From assembly GCA_037501455.1 (NCBI GenBank), contig CM074857.1, forward strand, positions 104,131,501-104,195,500: a stretch of 64,000 nucleotides of DNA, given 5' to 3'. Source of the DNA: Lantana camara (Eukaryota > Streptophyta > Magnoliopsida > Lamiales > Verbenaceae). Shown piece after piece: positions 9,820 to 21,326 of the stretch (positions within the stretch are counted from its first letter, which is position 1; each line of letters opens with the position of its first letter). The position numbers and the translations under genes are program-made. The notes below the pieces were generated by a model that had not been told where the DNA came from, made no database searches, and worked only from the letters and a program-made list of their open reading frames with translations.

Positions 9820-12473
9820 TGTAACGCCCCGGTTCCGGATGAACAGGTAAGCACGCCACGTGTGAGTTTGAGCGTAGGTTTTATTTTATTTCTTTAACTT
9901 TTTGATATATTTTTACGTGGCATCTCATAATTTTACAAAATTCATGAAACATTATTTATATCAATTCTTTGAATTCATATCATTGGAAATATTATTTCAT
10001 GACACGAAAAAAATAATTATTGCATGAAATAATTACCGAGAGTGTTTTAAATTACCAAATTATCCCTAAATATTCAATTTAAAACTTTGGGGACCTGATT
10101 GCATCATCTTCCAAGGACTTAATTGAACAAATTTCAAATGGTAGCATACTTGATTGCATAAATTCACAAATTAAGGGATTAATTAGCTATTAGCATATTT
10201 CACAAAAATCAAGAATGGAATATAACGGTATAAGCTTCTTCAAGCTTCCTTGATCAATTCTATCAAAAATTTTCCAACATATTCATCTCTCCGTCACTCT
10301 CGGTTTCTCCAAGAAAAGAAAAGGAAAGAAGTTTTCAATCAATCATCAAGATTTCAAGAAATCATCCAAGTTTTGGGAGATTGATCATCATCTTCATTTA
10401 TTTTCTCCATATTTTCATCTTCAAGGTTGGTTGCATGGAAGTGATGATTCTTGATTGTATTTGATGTGGTTAGGGTTTGGAAATTATATGCTAAATGAAT
10501 GAATTAGAAGTAGAAGCATGATTATGTGATCATTTCATGAATTATGGCATGAATTATTCATGGTATTGTTGAGAATTTGAGCTTGGATGATCAAGGTGGG
10601 CATGAGCTTGAAATCTTGGAAACCTTGGTGATATAGCATGTTTATGTGGTTAAGTGTGATATTATTACTCCTTGAATGTGTATGCATCATCTTTCCAGAA
10701 ATTATAGCATTTGGGGATCAAAAATGGTTTTTTTTGGGTGACTTTGTTGCATTCCCGTAGCTTTCCCCTGTTTTTGCTCTGCTTCTGTAAGTTGCAGAAA
10801 CTGGGAACGACCGTTCCCAGCCTCAAGGCATTGAGGGAACGGGCGTTCCCACCTTTTCAATTGAACTGGGCGGCCGAGCATGGGAACGGCCGTTCCCACT
10901 TTGGCCTTGCTGCCGGAAAGGTCGTTCCCAGCTAAAAGGCGCGCTTTTATGTTTAAAATCGTTGGCGCGTTTTGGGGAACTCATGGGAACGACCGTTCCC
11001 ATTTTGCAAAGGGAACCGGAACGGCCGTTCCCACCTGGAATGCAGAACAAAATTCACTGCATAAAATTACGAAAATGACCCCTCGATCCAACGACTTCTT
11101 TGACCCCGAATTGCTATAATATGTGCTAATATGAAGTGAAACAACATGTTATCATGCCACATTGTATTTTTGTGGTCGTCTCGATACATTTTCGCCGTTC
11201 GTCATATTTTGGTCATTTTAGGTCATGTCTCACGAATATACATCGTGTTTGCACAGGTCACGAGGGCGTGGACGAGGGACAGGCTCCTTAGAACACTTCT
11301 TTATTGTATTTTGCAAGAAAAGGTGAGATTTTAGGTTATGTATATAGAACCCTACCACCCTTATGTGCTATTTCGGCCAAAATATACTATACTTATAAAT
11401 GATTTCAAAACCATGAATATTTCAAGCAAGCAAGTCATGATTTTCAAGCAAGTTTGGCGAGTACATGATTGCACGTGGGCCCGAGGGTAATTCTTGAGCC
11501 AACCGGGAAAGCAAGGGCTGACGGGTAACTCCTGAATTATCCTCACATTGTTGGGATCACCCCCGAAGCCAATAGGAGATTAGTGGTGGAAGGAGTTCCG
11601 TGTCTAGAGGGTCATGTCCTCTACACACACCATGTCGTGGATAGTCGAGCCTTGCAAACTCGCTATCACCCGGAGGAAGAAGGAGACTGGGGATTAATCC
11701 GGCATGTCGGGTTATCCTCGGGTTATCGCATGATTTCAAGCATGAAATTGTCTATATGAGCACTAAATGAAATTGCATGATCATGTATTGAATTGATAAA
11801 GCAAGCACGTATTGTCACGTTGGTGTTATGGTTGGAGATTCGCCCCTACTCGCCGGGGTCACATGTTCATGAAATGGTTAAGCCAAAATGTTAAAGTGAT
11901 TGGTTGTAATCTCGGGCAAAGATTAAGTTTCTTGAATTATATATTCCTTTCATTTCCAAAGTCTTCACCCGAGGCTACACCTTGCATGTGATGTGTGTTG
12001 TATATATTTATTGCCCCTCACTCAGTCTTCGATAGACTGATACTTCACTTTTTAGGTACCCTCTGAGCGTGGTCGTGCTAGGCGGGAGTTGTTCGAGTCT
12101 TGCATGTCCTCGGGTCTAGTTTCATACCCTTTTGTATAGTCTTATGCTAGTTTCATTTTATGATAATTATTGTCACGTTTTGGATACTTGAATATGTGTA
12201 TTATCAAGAGATGATAAGGTATTTATAGATAAATTGGTATCTATAAGTATCTATTCAATAAATATGGTACCTATACGTATGAATGATCTTATTGCTTCCG
12301 CTTTCATCATCATGTTTGCTTTGGTGTTGTTGGGGGAGAGTGTCCCGCCTAGCTCGTCATTTTTATTGTCACCCGTTCGCTATAGTTTTGGTTTACGTAT
12401 GGACTTTCCATTTCATACGTGGATCAAGGCTATAGTGCGGGGGATGTGGTGCCCAGGGGGTTAGGGTGCTATA
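9820..12473. mobile_element. Element H: solo LTR (2,654 bp), probably Ty3 type, with palindrome cluster
   Basis: The insert begins TGTAACGCCCC and ends GGGTGCTATA, so its ends are short imperfect inverted repeats. The direct repeat CACGA flanks it at 9815-9819 and 12474-12478. It has no internal primer site, polypurine tract or polyprotein, and no second LTR, as expected for a solo LTR left by LTR-LTR recombination. LTRs of plant chromovirus-type Ty3 elements often begin TGTAACG/TGTAACAC; assignment to that group is inference. The last base pair of the usual TACA end appears changed to TATA. Orientation is not certain because both ends look alike. Confidence 0.75.
10803..11032. repeat. Six copies of a GGGAACGGCCGTTCCC palindrome
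   Basis: Near-perfect 16-bp palindromes lie at 10803-10818, 10835-10850, 10882-10897, 10914-10929 (half degenerate), 10985-11000 and about 11017-11032. Central bases vary (GACC, GGGC, GGCC) while the GGGAAC/GTTCCC arms are kept. Spacing is uneven (about 32, 47, 32, 71, 32 bp), so this is not a simple tandem repeat. It lies inside LTR H. Confidence 0.85.
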
Positions 12474-13110
12474 CACGAAGTACTTTGACCAAAGTTTTAA
12501 TTCGAACCTTTTGCAAATCTATTTCAGGGGTATCTTTAAACCTTCCAGCAAGGCTACAGATTCCTTGATCAATATTTCTCTCTAGCACATTTCATGCAAT
12601 CACCGAACGTACAAAGTATTTTGGTCACCCGTTACCGAGACCTCACTTCTGAGTACATCACAGTGATTAACACTATATGCCTAAAGTAGAAACACTATCA
12701 GGATTAAGAGTCTAATGCTTCCGAGATTCTGTTCATTTTAGATAGCAGTATAAAATGAACAATCTCAGTGGTCCAGTTCGATGTTTCCAATCTCATTGAA
12801 AATCATCAATGTGTCTTAATTGGAAACTCCATTTCCCTATGACGAAAGACTAATCATCTTATATAACACATTATAGTCTCGATAAGAACATTTTCTTATC
12901 ATATTGACTAGAACTTTAATGACACGTGACTTCTGGTATTTAAAGTCTTTTCCTATGAAACACATTTCATATAAAAATACCATCACACGTCATTAATTAT
13001 TAAATTTGTAAAATACTCATAACTTGCTGTAATTTCAGTTTTATTAATCCAAAATATTTACAATATAATTGGATTTTCAGGGCATTAATCCCAACAATCT
13101 CCCACTTGCC

Positions 13111-13451
13111 CTAAATCCAATTGGCTACATATCTATGACCCATCTCTTCTACATGAGTGTCAAAACTCTTTTGCGCCAAAGTTTTAGTGAAGGGATCTAC
13201 TAGATTATTTACTGAGCCAATTTTCACCACTGCCACTTCTCCACGTTCCACATAATCACGTATAATGTGAAACTTCCTCTCGATGTGCTTGGCACGTTTA
13301 TGACTTCGAGGTTCCTTGGAGTTGGCCACCGCTCCAGCATTGTCACAGTACAATGTGATCGGCGTAAGTCTGTCCTTGACGACTTCTAGATCCATTAGGA
13401 AATTTCGGAACCAATACGCTTCTTTGGTTGCTTCCGAAGCTGCCACGTATT
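13111..13451 (-). pseudogene. Element A pol, C-terminal end of RNase H (cut off by element B)
   Basis: Continuing the minus-strand pol from the far side of element B, this frame shows the copia RNase H end: VAASEATKEA, then LYCDNAGAV with its catalytic-type Asp, the KRAKHIERKFH stretch, and a normal stop at 13111-13113. The stop overlaps the polypurine tract, as is usual in copia elements. Its missing start lies at 23600, on the other side of B. Without B, RNase H would read through from DSTMEA to YVAASEA. Confidence 0.9.
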
Positions 13452-13454
13452 CAT

Positions 13455-15727
13455 TGTTAGGAATAGTGCCCTAGAAAGCCGATTCGACGTAATCTGCTTT
13501 GGGACTTTTCTTGTATCACAGATAATCTTTGAATAATATACGATTGATTATAGGCAAACACTTCTTTATATGCCAATACGTGTTTTGTATGTTTTCATTA
13601 CGTGCGCTTGTATGAGAACTCCCCTAATCCTGATGACTTTAGGACTCTACCATTTAGGTGAAATGGTTCATGAAACGAGCCCTATATCACATAAGTCATG
13701 ATTAGTAAAATACTCCAAGCCGATGAGTCCTACAGACAGTGGGAGTGTCAACCTGACTCCTCTAAGGCTTGCTTGTGGGATCACGCCCTTAAGAAGGACC
13801 ACCTTGTTTCATGGAGGTGCAAAGTGTATAGTTGATACGTGCGTGATACATAAGGGTGCTTACTTCAATAAGTAAGTTCACTGAGGTGCCCCGTGTGAGA
13901 AGATTCCTAAATGGGAAAGGAAGTTTCTATTTCAGGAAATGGAAACTTCCAGATTAGGAAATATCTCACGAGTCATTGATGTGATTAATTGATCCTTAGA
14001 CTTGAGGTTCCATGTTACTTTATGAGTTAACTCTGTAGTCTTTGGTATAAGCTTTAAAGGGTGTCGCCTTAGACAACTGATTCAAGGCTTATGCTGGGGC
14101 TGCACAAGTGACTCATGAAAGTGAATGAGAATCAAGAAAGGACCTACACTTGCATATGCAAGGTGATCTCTTATTGTGTAAGTCATTCATATGCCATATG
14201 GAGTCCTTGGCCAAGGCAGTAGATCAAGACATCAAGAAAAGGGTTTCTTGGATTGAGATCAAATGGATATGAAATGCACTTAGCTTTAAGACCGGATTAT
14301 TAGGGTTCTGATTATTCCCTTGCCCTAGATCTTGGTTGAGAGATAGTAAGTAGGAGGATTGTATCTCACATGAATCAATGACTTAAAGGTTCTGTCGAAT
14401 CCGAACATTCCAATTCAGCTAGGGGTTAAACACCTGTTGCTAGACTATGGTCGTTTAATCTGTGGACTGATTAATTAATTAGTGAATTAATTAATTAGGG
14501 TCACTGCTAATTGAATTGAGAACCTAGAGGGTCACACACAACAACTTGGTTACATGAGTTGAGGCTTGAAAATGATTAAACGAGTTAATCGAGCCTAGAG
14601 GGTTCCACACGTGTGAAGCCACACGTGTGGGTCACGTGAGTGACACGTGTCTTTGTGACACGTGTCACACACGTGAATATATATATATATTAAATGATTA
14701 ATTTAGTTAATTATTTAATAGACTTTGGTTTAATTTTGAATTAAAAAGAAAGTCTAATTTTGGAGAAAATAATCTAGTTAATTAATTACGAATTAATTAA
14801 TTAGATAAAAATAAGTTATTTATTTTATAATAAATAAAGTATAAAATTATCCAAAAATAGTTTGGATATTTTTTAGCTCTCTTAAAAGTTGACTTGAATT
14901 AGAATTCAAAGTCAAAGTTGGAAAATACTTGATCATCAAGTAATAGGAGAGAGAGGGACCAAATCGTTTGTCCATTAGGACTAGGTTCGGCCGCCCCTCC
15001 CCTTTCCTATATATAGGGGAGCTCATGCTCCCCTTTAGAGCTAATAGACAATTCTTGGTTCATGTGTTGAACACCTTCCTTTCTCCAAGATTAAATAAAA
15101 CCCTAGGTTAAGCCTAAACACTAACTAGAGAACTAGCATCCTTACTAGTTAGATTGTAGCCAAGTTGGTGGACTATCTCTAGAGAGCTTCAAGTTAGAAG
15201 TTTTGAAGATTCGAGCTTTACCAAAAGTGGGGATTAAGCAAAACGATCAGAAGGGATGATGAAACGATTATGATCCCAACAGAAAACGAGTGAAAAAATC
15301 AAACCAAAGAAGATGGCGAAAACCGTTCGTCCATATCCTGAAGGATGAGTTTTTTCACGAGGGTTTTATGGCTGCCAGTTTTCTACTTTCGCAAAACTGG
15401 TTTTCGAAGGGAGTTTCAATCCTGCTTTTCTCGTTTCATTTTTCTTTCTTTATGTTATATTGTTAAGAACATCCCTAACATGATTTGAATCTAGGATGGT
15501 ATGGATTGCTATCCCGACAATGGATTCTGAAGTAGAAAGAGATTTTCGAGGGACGGGTTGTCAAGCCGCGAGAAGAGCGTTCTTGGGTGGCTTGAAACGC
15601 TTCAAGAAAGAATAAAAGAAAAGTAAGTTTTCTATCTCTACGAATTTGGTTACACGATTGCGAGTCCAAGATCCTTTTGTTGGAAAATTTTTAAATTCCG
15701 CTGCTTTCTGATTCGTGTTTTCCAACA
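13455..15727 (+). repeat. 5' LTR of element B
   Basis: 2,273 bp. It has a TATA-like TATATATA at 15008-15015 just before a short GC-richer leader, so the transcript would start around 15040. A run of CACGTG motifs lies at about 14610-14680 upstream of the TATA box. Confidence 0.9.
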
Positions 15728-16018
15728 AGTGGTATCAGAGCCACCTCGTTAATCGTGTTTCTGATTCGTCTCACTTATTCTGAATTTGGTAGAAATTCTT
15801 AGGCTTAGATGCGAATTAGGTATTCATGAGTTCTTTTAGAAAGCCTGAAATACGAAACTGTAATTTTTCTTGAATTTCTGAAAACTGTTTCTTAAATCTG
15901 TTTTTGAAAAGCTGTTTTAGTTGAAATTCGTTTAAATCGTAATTTTAATTTTTGGATTGAATTGGTTCTGAGAAACTTGAGATACGAAACACGAAATCGC
16001 GTTACGAACGAAAAAGGC
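15728..16018 (+). other. Primer binding site and start of element B leader
   Basis: TGGTATCAGAGC at 15730-15741, two bases after the 5' LTR, complements the 3' end of plant initiator-Met tRNA and is the usual copia primer site. The leader that follows has no coding frame. Confidence 0.85.
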
Positions 16019-16350
16019 CAGGCTCGCGCGTGCTAAGGCGTAGCACGCGAGGCGTAGCCAATCGTCGCCGCTCACCAGTCCCGCGACCGTGCGGGACTGC
16101 CCGCACGAGGCTCCCGCAACCATGCGTGAGTCACCGCCCACACGTCCCGCAACCGCGCGGGACGTCCAGCCTAGCACCTCCCGCAACCGCGCGGGAGCCT
16201 GGCCGAGACTGCCCGCACACGCGGGGCACTGCTGCGCGCAACGCGCGCGCGGCGTGCACGCCCAGGGCGCGCACTCGGGCGGCAACTGCCGCACGCTGTG
16301 CGTGCTGCTGGCGCGCGCGCGCATGCTGCCGCGCGGCGGTGCCCTCATGA
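16019..16350. other. GC-rich, hairpin-rich block in element B leader
   Basis: An abrupt island of about 330 bp with very high GC content in otherwise AT-rich DNA. It repeats CCCGCAACCGCGCGGGA-type inverted motifs several times (near 16080-16100, 16146-16165 and 16186-16202) and ends in CG/GC alternations. Frames of 105-138 codons cross it on both strands, but these are expected from GC-rich DNA and match no family known to me, so I do not call a gene. Strong RNA secondary structure is likely; a role in packaging or dimerisation is speculation. Confidence 0.6.
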
Positions 16351-17540
16351 ACCGGTGGTTTCGGGCATGTTTTCGTGTTTTCGTGTTTCGTGGTTTCGGT
16401 CCTTAAAAATCCCGATTTAATTTTATTTTAATTTTATCTTTTGAAATCAGTTTTATCAAAATAAAATTAATTTTAAAATTTTGATTAAATTGGGATTTTG
16501 AGAAATTAAAATCGATTTAAATTTTGGGAAAATTACGATCTTTATTTTATGAAAATATTGAAAGAATAAAATTATTAATTTTCAGAAATTAATTGGAATT
16601 TTATTAGTTTATAGTTTTTCGGGTTTTATTGAAAAAGGCTCTTGAACAAGAATTGCATCTAAGTCGTGTTTTAAGTTATTAGAGCTTAAAGCGAGAATTT
16701 TAATTTATTGGTTAAATTTAAATTCTTGCATTCCAAGCATGTTAGGTGATCATGGGTTTAGATCTATGTATGGTTTTAATTTGTGCACATGGATGGTTTA
16801 AATTGGGGTTGGAGCCCTATAGTTGCGTTTTTCAATTGAGGTTGGAGCCTCACTTATGTGCGTACCGTTATGTGATTTATTATGTGGCTTTCCATATTAC
16901 TGTTTTTGAGGCCGGGGTATGCCCCGTGTAATTGTTTAAGGCCAATATGAAGATTGAGCCTTATTACTTTATGTCTTTTTCTTTTTATTGTAATTTGAGA
17001 GTAGAGATAGGTGGTGAGGTTTTATTTTCATTTTGGAGACAATGCACCCATGGAGTAAGATGGACCACATTCAAGTAACAAGGAGGCCATAAGTGAAGAC
17101 CCCTCAAAATGTTAGGGAGGGGAATCTCAATTGTTAAATGTAATAGAGATAGGGCTCGTATTTTGTTACCGCTTTCCCTTATGTGATTTAAACTGTTTAT
17201 GTGGCATGTATGTTAGAACTGGTGATTGTGGAGTGGCTCCCACATATCACGCATAAGATAGGTAGAACCCATGATCATTACATGTTAGTATCATGCTAGG
17301 ACATGTTATCTGTTTATGTGCTTGTTTGAAATGCATTTAAGTGTACTTGCATTAATCAAGACTAATAAAATTGGATAACATATATGTTGGTGAGGTCGAA
17401 CCGAACAACTCTTCGGTTGATTCGAAAATTCCCATTAAATATTAAGCTCATTTCGAATAATAGGTATTTAATTCGAGATGTAAATTTTGAATTAAATTCC
17501 TAGCATTCCATCAATAGGTTTTAAGTTTAGTAAGTAAAGC
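16351..17540 (+). other. Element B internal non-coding sequence
   Basis: No intact gene. There is a short duplicated phrase GGTTGGAGCC near 16808 and 16841. I could not assign the rest to gag. Confidence 0.45.
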
Positions 17541-17547
17541 TAGTTAT

Positions 17548-17868
17548 TGTCCGCGAGTCGTGGGATAGCTAGTGGAGCTTATTAGTTCTTAGTTACCTAA
17601 TTGATCATTTTAAATGATCAATATTTCGTGGTTAATTTTGGCAAGGGCGATGTCCGCGAGTCGTGGGTCGTTCGAACTAAGTTTTGATCATGATCTTATG
17701 ATTGATGGGTCTAGCTTAAACGCTTAAGTAAATATGGATGTCGCACGAGTCGTGGGTCCATATTGAAAGATAGGTGATGCAAAAACAATTACTAAGAGTT
17801 CTAAAGGTGTTAGAATTGGTAAGTTGTACCTACCTAGGATTTTGCTTAGAATGTCCGCGAGTCGTGGG
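17548..17868 (+). repeat. Four dispersed copies of TGTCCGCGAGTCGTGGG
   Basis: Copies occur at 17548-17564, 17651-17667, 17739-17756 (one-base variant with an added A) and 17852-17868. Spacing is about 90-113 bp. The sequences between them are not obviously similar. The motif is CpG-rich in AT-rich surroundings and its near-perfect retention contrasts with the decayed pol downstream. Confidence 0.8.
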
Positions 17869-17899
17869 TTCGAGGTAAAATGCTTAGGATCTTAGTACC

Positions 17900-20800
17900 C
17901 ATTGGGAAACGTGTTCCTCTTAGATCTTTGGGAATTATAGATCTTTGAAAAACAGTGGGAGCTACATTAGATTAAAGACCTTATCTTTTGTATATCGTTA
18001 TAATTCAGCATGCCCACATTTTCTCTGCTTAGCATTTAGGTTGTAGTTCTGTGATTCTCTACAATATGAAATGCAAACCCATTCGTATCCATCCTTAAGT
18101 CAAATAAGTTGACCAAGTCCTGACTAACTCTAAATGGCTTCGGATCCTAAAATTCATTTTAGAATCCGACTAGAGAAAAGCGTTCTCTAAAGGGCGAAGT
18201 TTTCAATTGTGAAAAGTCAACCCGGGCCAAAAGAGAAGCAATCTGAGGTGAATGGATTTTTCCAAACCACTTAAAAGCAATTGAACCACCTCATAAAAAT
18301 GTTACAAGGTATAACATTATGGAATTATTCAATATTCCAAATGAGGAAACAAGTGCACACGAACAAGGTCTAAAGATCTTATTTGAAGATCTTATGGTCT
18401 CGATCATCAACTGAGAAAAGAGTTCTCAATGCACTGATTGCTTACATTGCTTCGACTATCAATCAAACTCTTTATGCTCAACTAGAATGATGCTAATGTA
18501 GCATAGTTAATCATTTAAGTTGATAATGGTTGAGAGCATCCTTAAGAAGGAATAAAAGGTTGAGATGATTAATTCTTCTTCTAAAACTCCCTAAGTTAAA
18601 GGCTTGAAGGCCTAAAGAAGAAGAAACCCTTAAGAGCCCAATGGAGGGGCATGTAAGGGGTAAGCCCAAAAGACACTAGAGATCAAATAGGACGTTTGCT
18701 TCTATGGTAGCAAATAAGGACTTTGAAAGGGAACTGCAAAGAGTATGAATACTTTGAAATGTTACCTCGTTTAGTAATTCTACTAGGAATAGAATTTACT
18801 AGTCTTAAGTCAATTCTGCATAAGTCGTTGTGCAAAGACTCAAGGCACTAATGTTCTGAACATACAACGAGATAACAAAAGTAAGTGAGATGACAAAGCT
18901 TCAATTACTTTGGAACGTTGAGATATAAAAGGATTTGCAAGTCAGACACCTTAGGATCATTCTATGAAAATGAACCTATAGTGTTGACTTCCTGTGAATC
19001 CTGTCATGAGGGAAGCGTTCCTGAATCCCATTTATAAGAAACGTGGAAGGTTCCAAAATTATAGTGGATTTCGATCCATGCTGATGAGTGTAAGATGCTT
19101 AATGTAAGCACTAGATACAATCGTCAGTTTAATCATTATGAATGAATGTACTTGTTAAAGTACAAATTCGAAACTTATATGAAATTCTTAGAATTTCGAA
19201 AGGAGGTTAGGAACCGAAGTAGTCATAAGTTATAGGTAAATCGATATGATCGAGATAGCCAATATCTTAGCAACTAATTCCTTACTCATCTTAGAGATAA
19301 TAGGATTATCTCTCAGTAAACTAATTCGAGAACACCTTAGTGTTTCTGAATGAGGGAATGAAACCTTATAGGATATGGTCCATTCCATAGCAAGCTTTAC
19401 TGACTTATAATCATTCTAGGAATAAACTCCTAGAATATGCAGTTAGAGATTTTGAATTTAGTACCTTCCAAAATCAGTCCTTCAGTTGCACTATGCAAAG
19501 TGGCATACTAAATTCCCTAATTATTCTTATCCAAGAATTCAATGGAATCCTCTTACTTGAAGAGGATAGTGGGAGATAAGCTTGAAATGAGTTCAAGTTT
19601 ATACAATGATATTGGATATCAGTTTTGCGATTCCCTTGCACAAAGGTTGTTTGTCTCAAAGGAATGTACCTTTCTTAAGGAATCGTTCCTATATAAGAAG
19701 AAAGGCAAGCAAGCAGACCTCAAAGAAATTTGAAGGAAAAATATCCATGCCACATATAGAAGAAACGTGCCCATCTGATAAAACTTAGCCAAATTTTAGA
19801 GTATGTACACGTGTGAAACCCTTCTCTCAAGATGCGTTTAGAACGCGTTCCTAGATAGCCAAAGAATTACTTGAAGAGGAGACACTGTCATATTTGGAAT
19901 TTGAGTAGTGTAAGCAAGCCTTGAAATCCAATATGGATTCCATATACTTAAACCGAGTTTTGACCTTGGTTGATCCACCTGATAGGATCAAGCTCCTAGA
20001 GCTTCGAGTAAATGGAAAGCATTACAACCTTCTTGACGGTTGAAATGCAAAAGTCCATTTGGATTGTGTTTACCATATCCTCATATTCTGACTATGAGAT
20101 ATGATAAATGAATATGTGAACTATCTTGTTCAATATGAGATTGAAAGAGAGTGAAATAAGGTATTTCTATAAATCTCATATTCAGTGGGAGTATGCATAA
20201 GGTATGTAAATCCCTAAAGTCAATCTGTGGATTGATAAAGGCTTCTAGGAGTTAGACAATTCGATTCCATAGGATAGTCAAATCGTTTGACACAGATAGA
20301 AGTCGAATAAGTCTCAGAGTGTACATATGAAAGTTAGTAATGTAAGAGTCAATCTTGGTTCTTTAGAAGACGAAGTCCTTCTCATTAGGAATGTCAAGGA
20401 TGACGTGAAAGTTACCAATTCTTGTTTAAGAAATAATTTGACATGAAAGATCTTAGTGATTATCCTAAATTCTCAACATTCAGATCTATAGAAGATAGAT
20501 CTAAGAGCATAGATGGATTATCACAAAAATGAGTACATAACCACCGTACTAAAAGGAGTTTAGCATGGACAATGGAACATCTCTCTTGAAGAGTATGTGT
20601 CCTAAGATAACTTTAAGAAAGTCAGAATGTCCAAAATCCCTTTAAGCGAAAGGGTGCATAATGTATGAAATGTTATGTACTAAATTAGATATGGCGCAAC
20701 ACTAAGTGTAGTGGGCCGAATCTAATATGACCTCAGAGAAGGTCATTAGATCTCTGTAAAGGATGTCCTCAGAGTACTTGAGAAGAAATGAGGATATGTA

Positions 20801-21300
20801 TTAGTTTACAGAGGCCAAAAGATCTTGTTATTAGAAGGATATTTGATGTAACCATTCATCAAACATAGATGATTATGAAATCATTGAAAGGATACAACTT
20901 CTACCAGAATGGTAATGCAATTTGTTGGAAAGGGGTTCCAAGGACGGACATTGCAAAACTAGACTATCGTAGTTGAGAACTTAGTCGTATTATATAACGC
21001 TAAGTTAAGTGTTTGGGTAAGAAACTCCATCTAACTTGTTAGATGAAGTTCCTAGCATGAAACAACTCCTTTATCATATTGTATGATAAAATGGATGGTT
21101 GCTCAAGTAAGAGAACCAAGACCTCACCAAGAGACTGAACACGTGATTACGAATCACTTTATAAGGAAAAGGTGTTTCCTAAGAGATGTGTAAACAAGAG
21201 GGTCACATCAGCAGAGAATATAGCAGATCCACTTTGGAAACGCCCAAAGTCAATAGGCTCTCAAAGTGCATCTTGAGAAGATGGGACTTAGAATACCTAA
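17900..21300 (+). pseudogene. Fossil copia gag-pol of element B
   Basis: Short homology islands in different frames can be read: the integrase zinc-site phrase CESC followed by EG near 18990-19010; RT/RNase H phrases FDMKDL, RSK and GLSQ near 20440-20530; EMLCT near 20665; EYLRRNEDM near 20775; VWVRN near 21010; and VTSAENIADPL near 21200. Order and direction match a copia pol read on the plus strand. Frames are broken every few dozen codons, so no protein could be made. No confident gag or RT catalytic motif was seen. Confidence 0.7.
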
Positions 21301-21326
21301 ATGGCTTTTACGGGCAAGTGGGAGAT

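Larger units (their letters stand above)
8217..13096 (-). repeat. Left (3') LTR of element A, interrupted by H
   Basis: Pieces 8217-9819 and 12479-13096 together give about 2,221 bp, matching the right LTR (2,238 bp) with a few per cent difference by eye. A TATA-like TATAAATA on the minus strand lies at 8807-8814. A dense group of ACGT-core motifs sits upstream of it in the U3 region (about 9225-9325). Confidence 0.9.

Noticed and set aside
16030..16406. Overlapping 105-138-codon frames on both strands in the GC-rich block
   Set aside because: GC-rich DNA has few stop codons in any frame; the translations are Ala/Arg/Pro-rich low complexity and match no family.
17541..17870. CRISPR-like array from the repeated 17-mer
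   Set aside because: Spacing is uneven, only four copies exist, and the sequence is inside a plant LTR retrotransposon.
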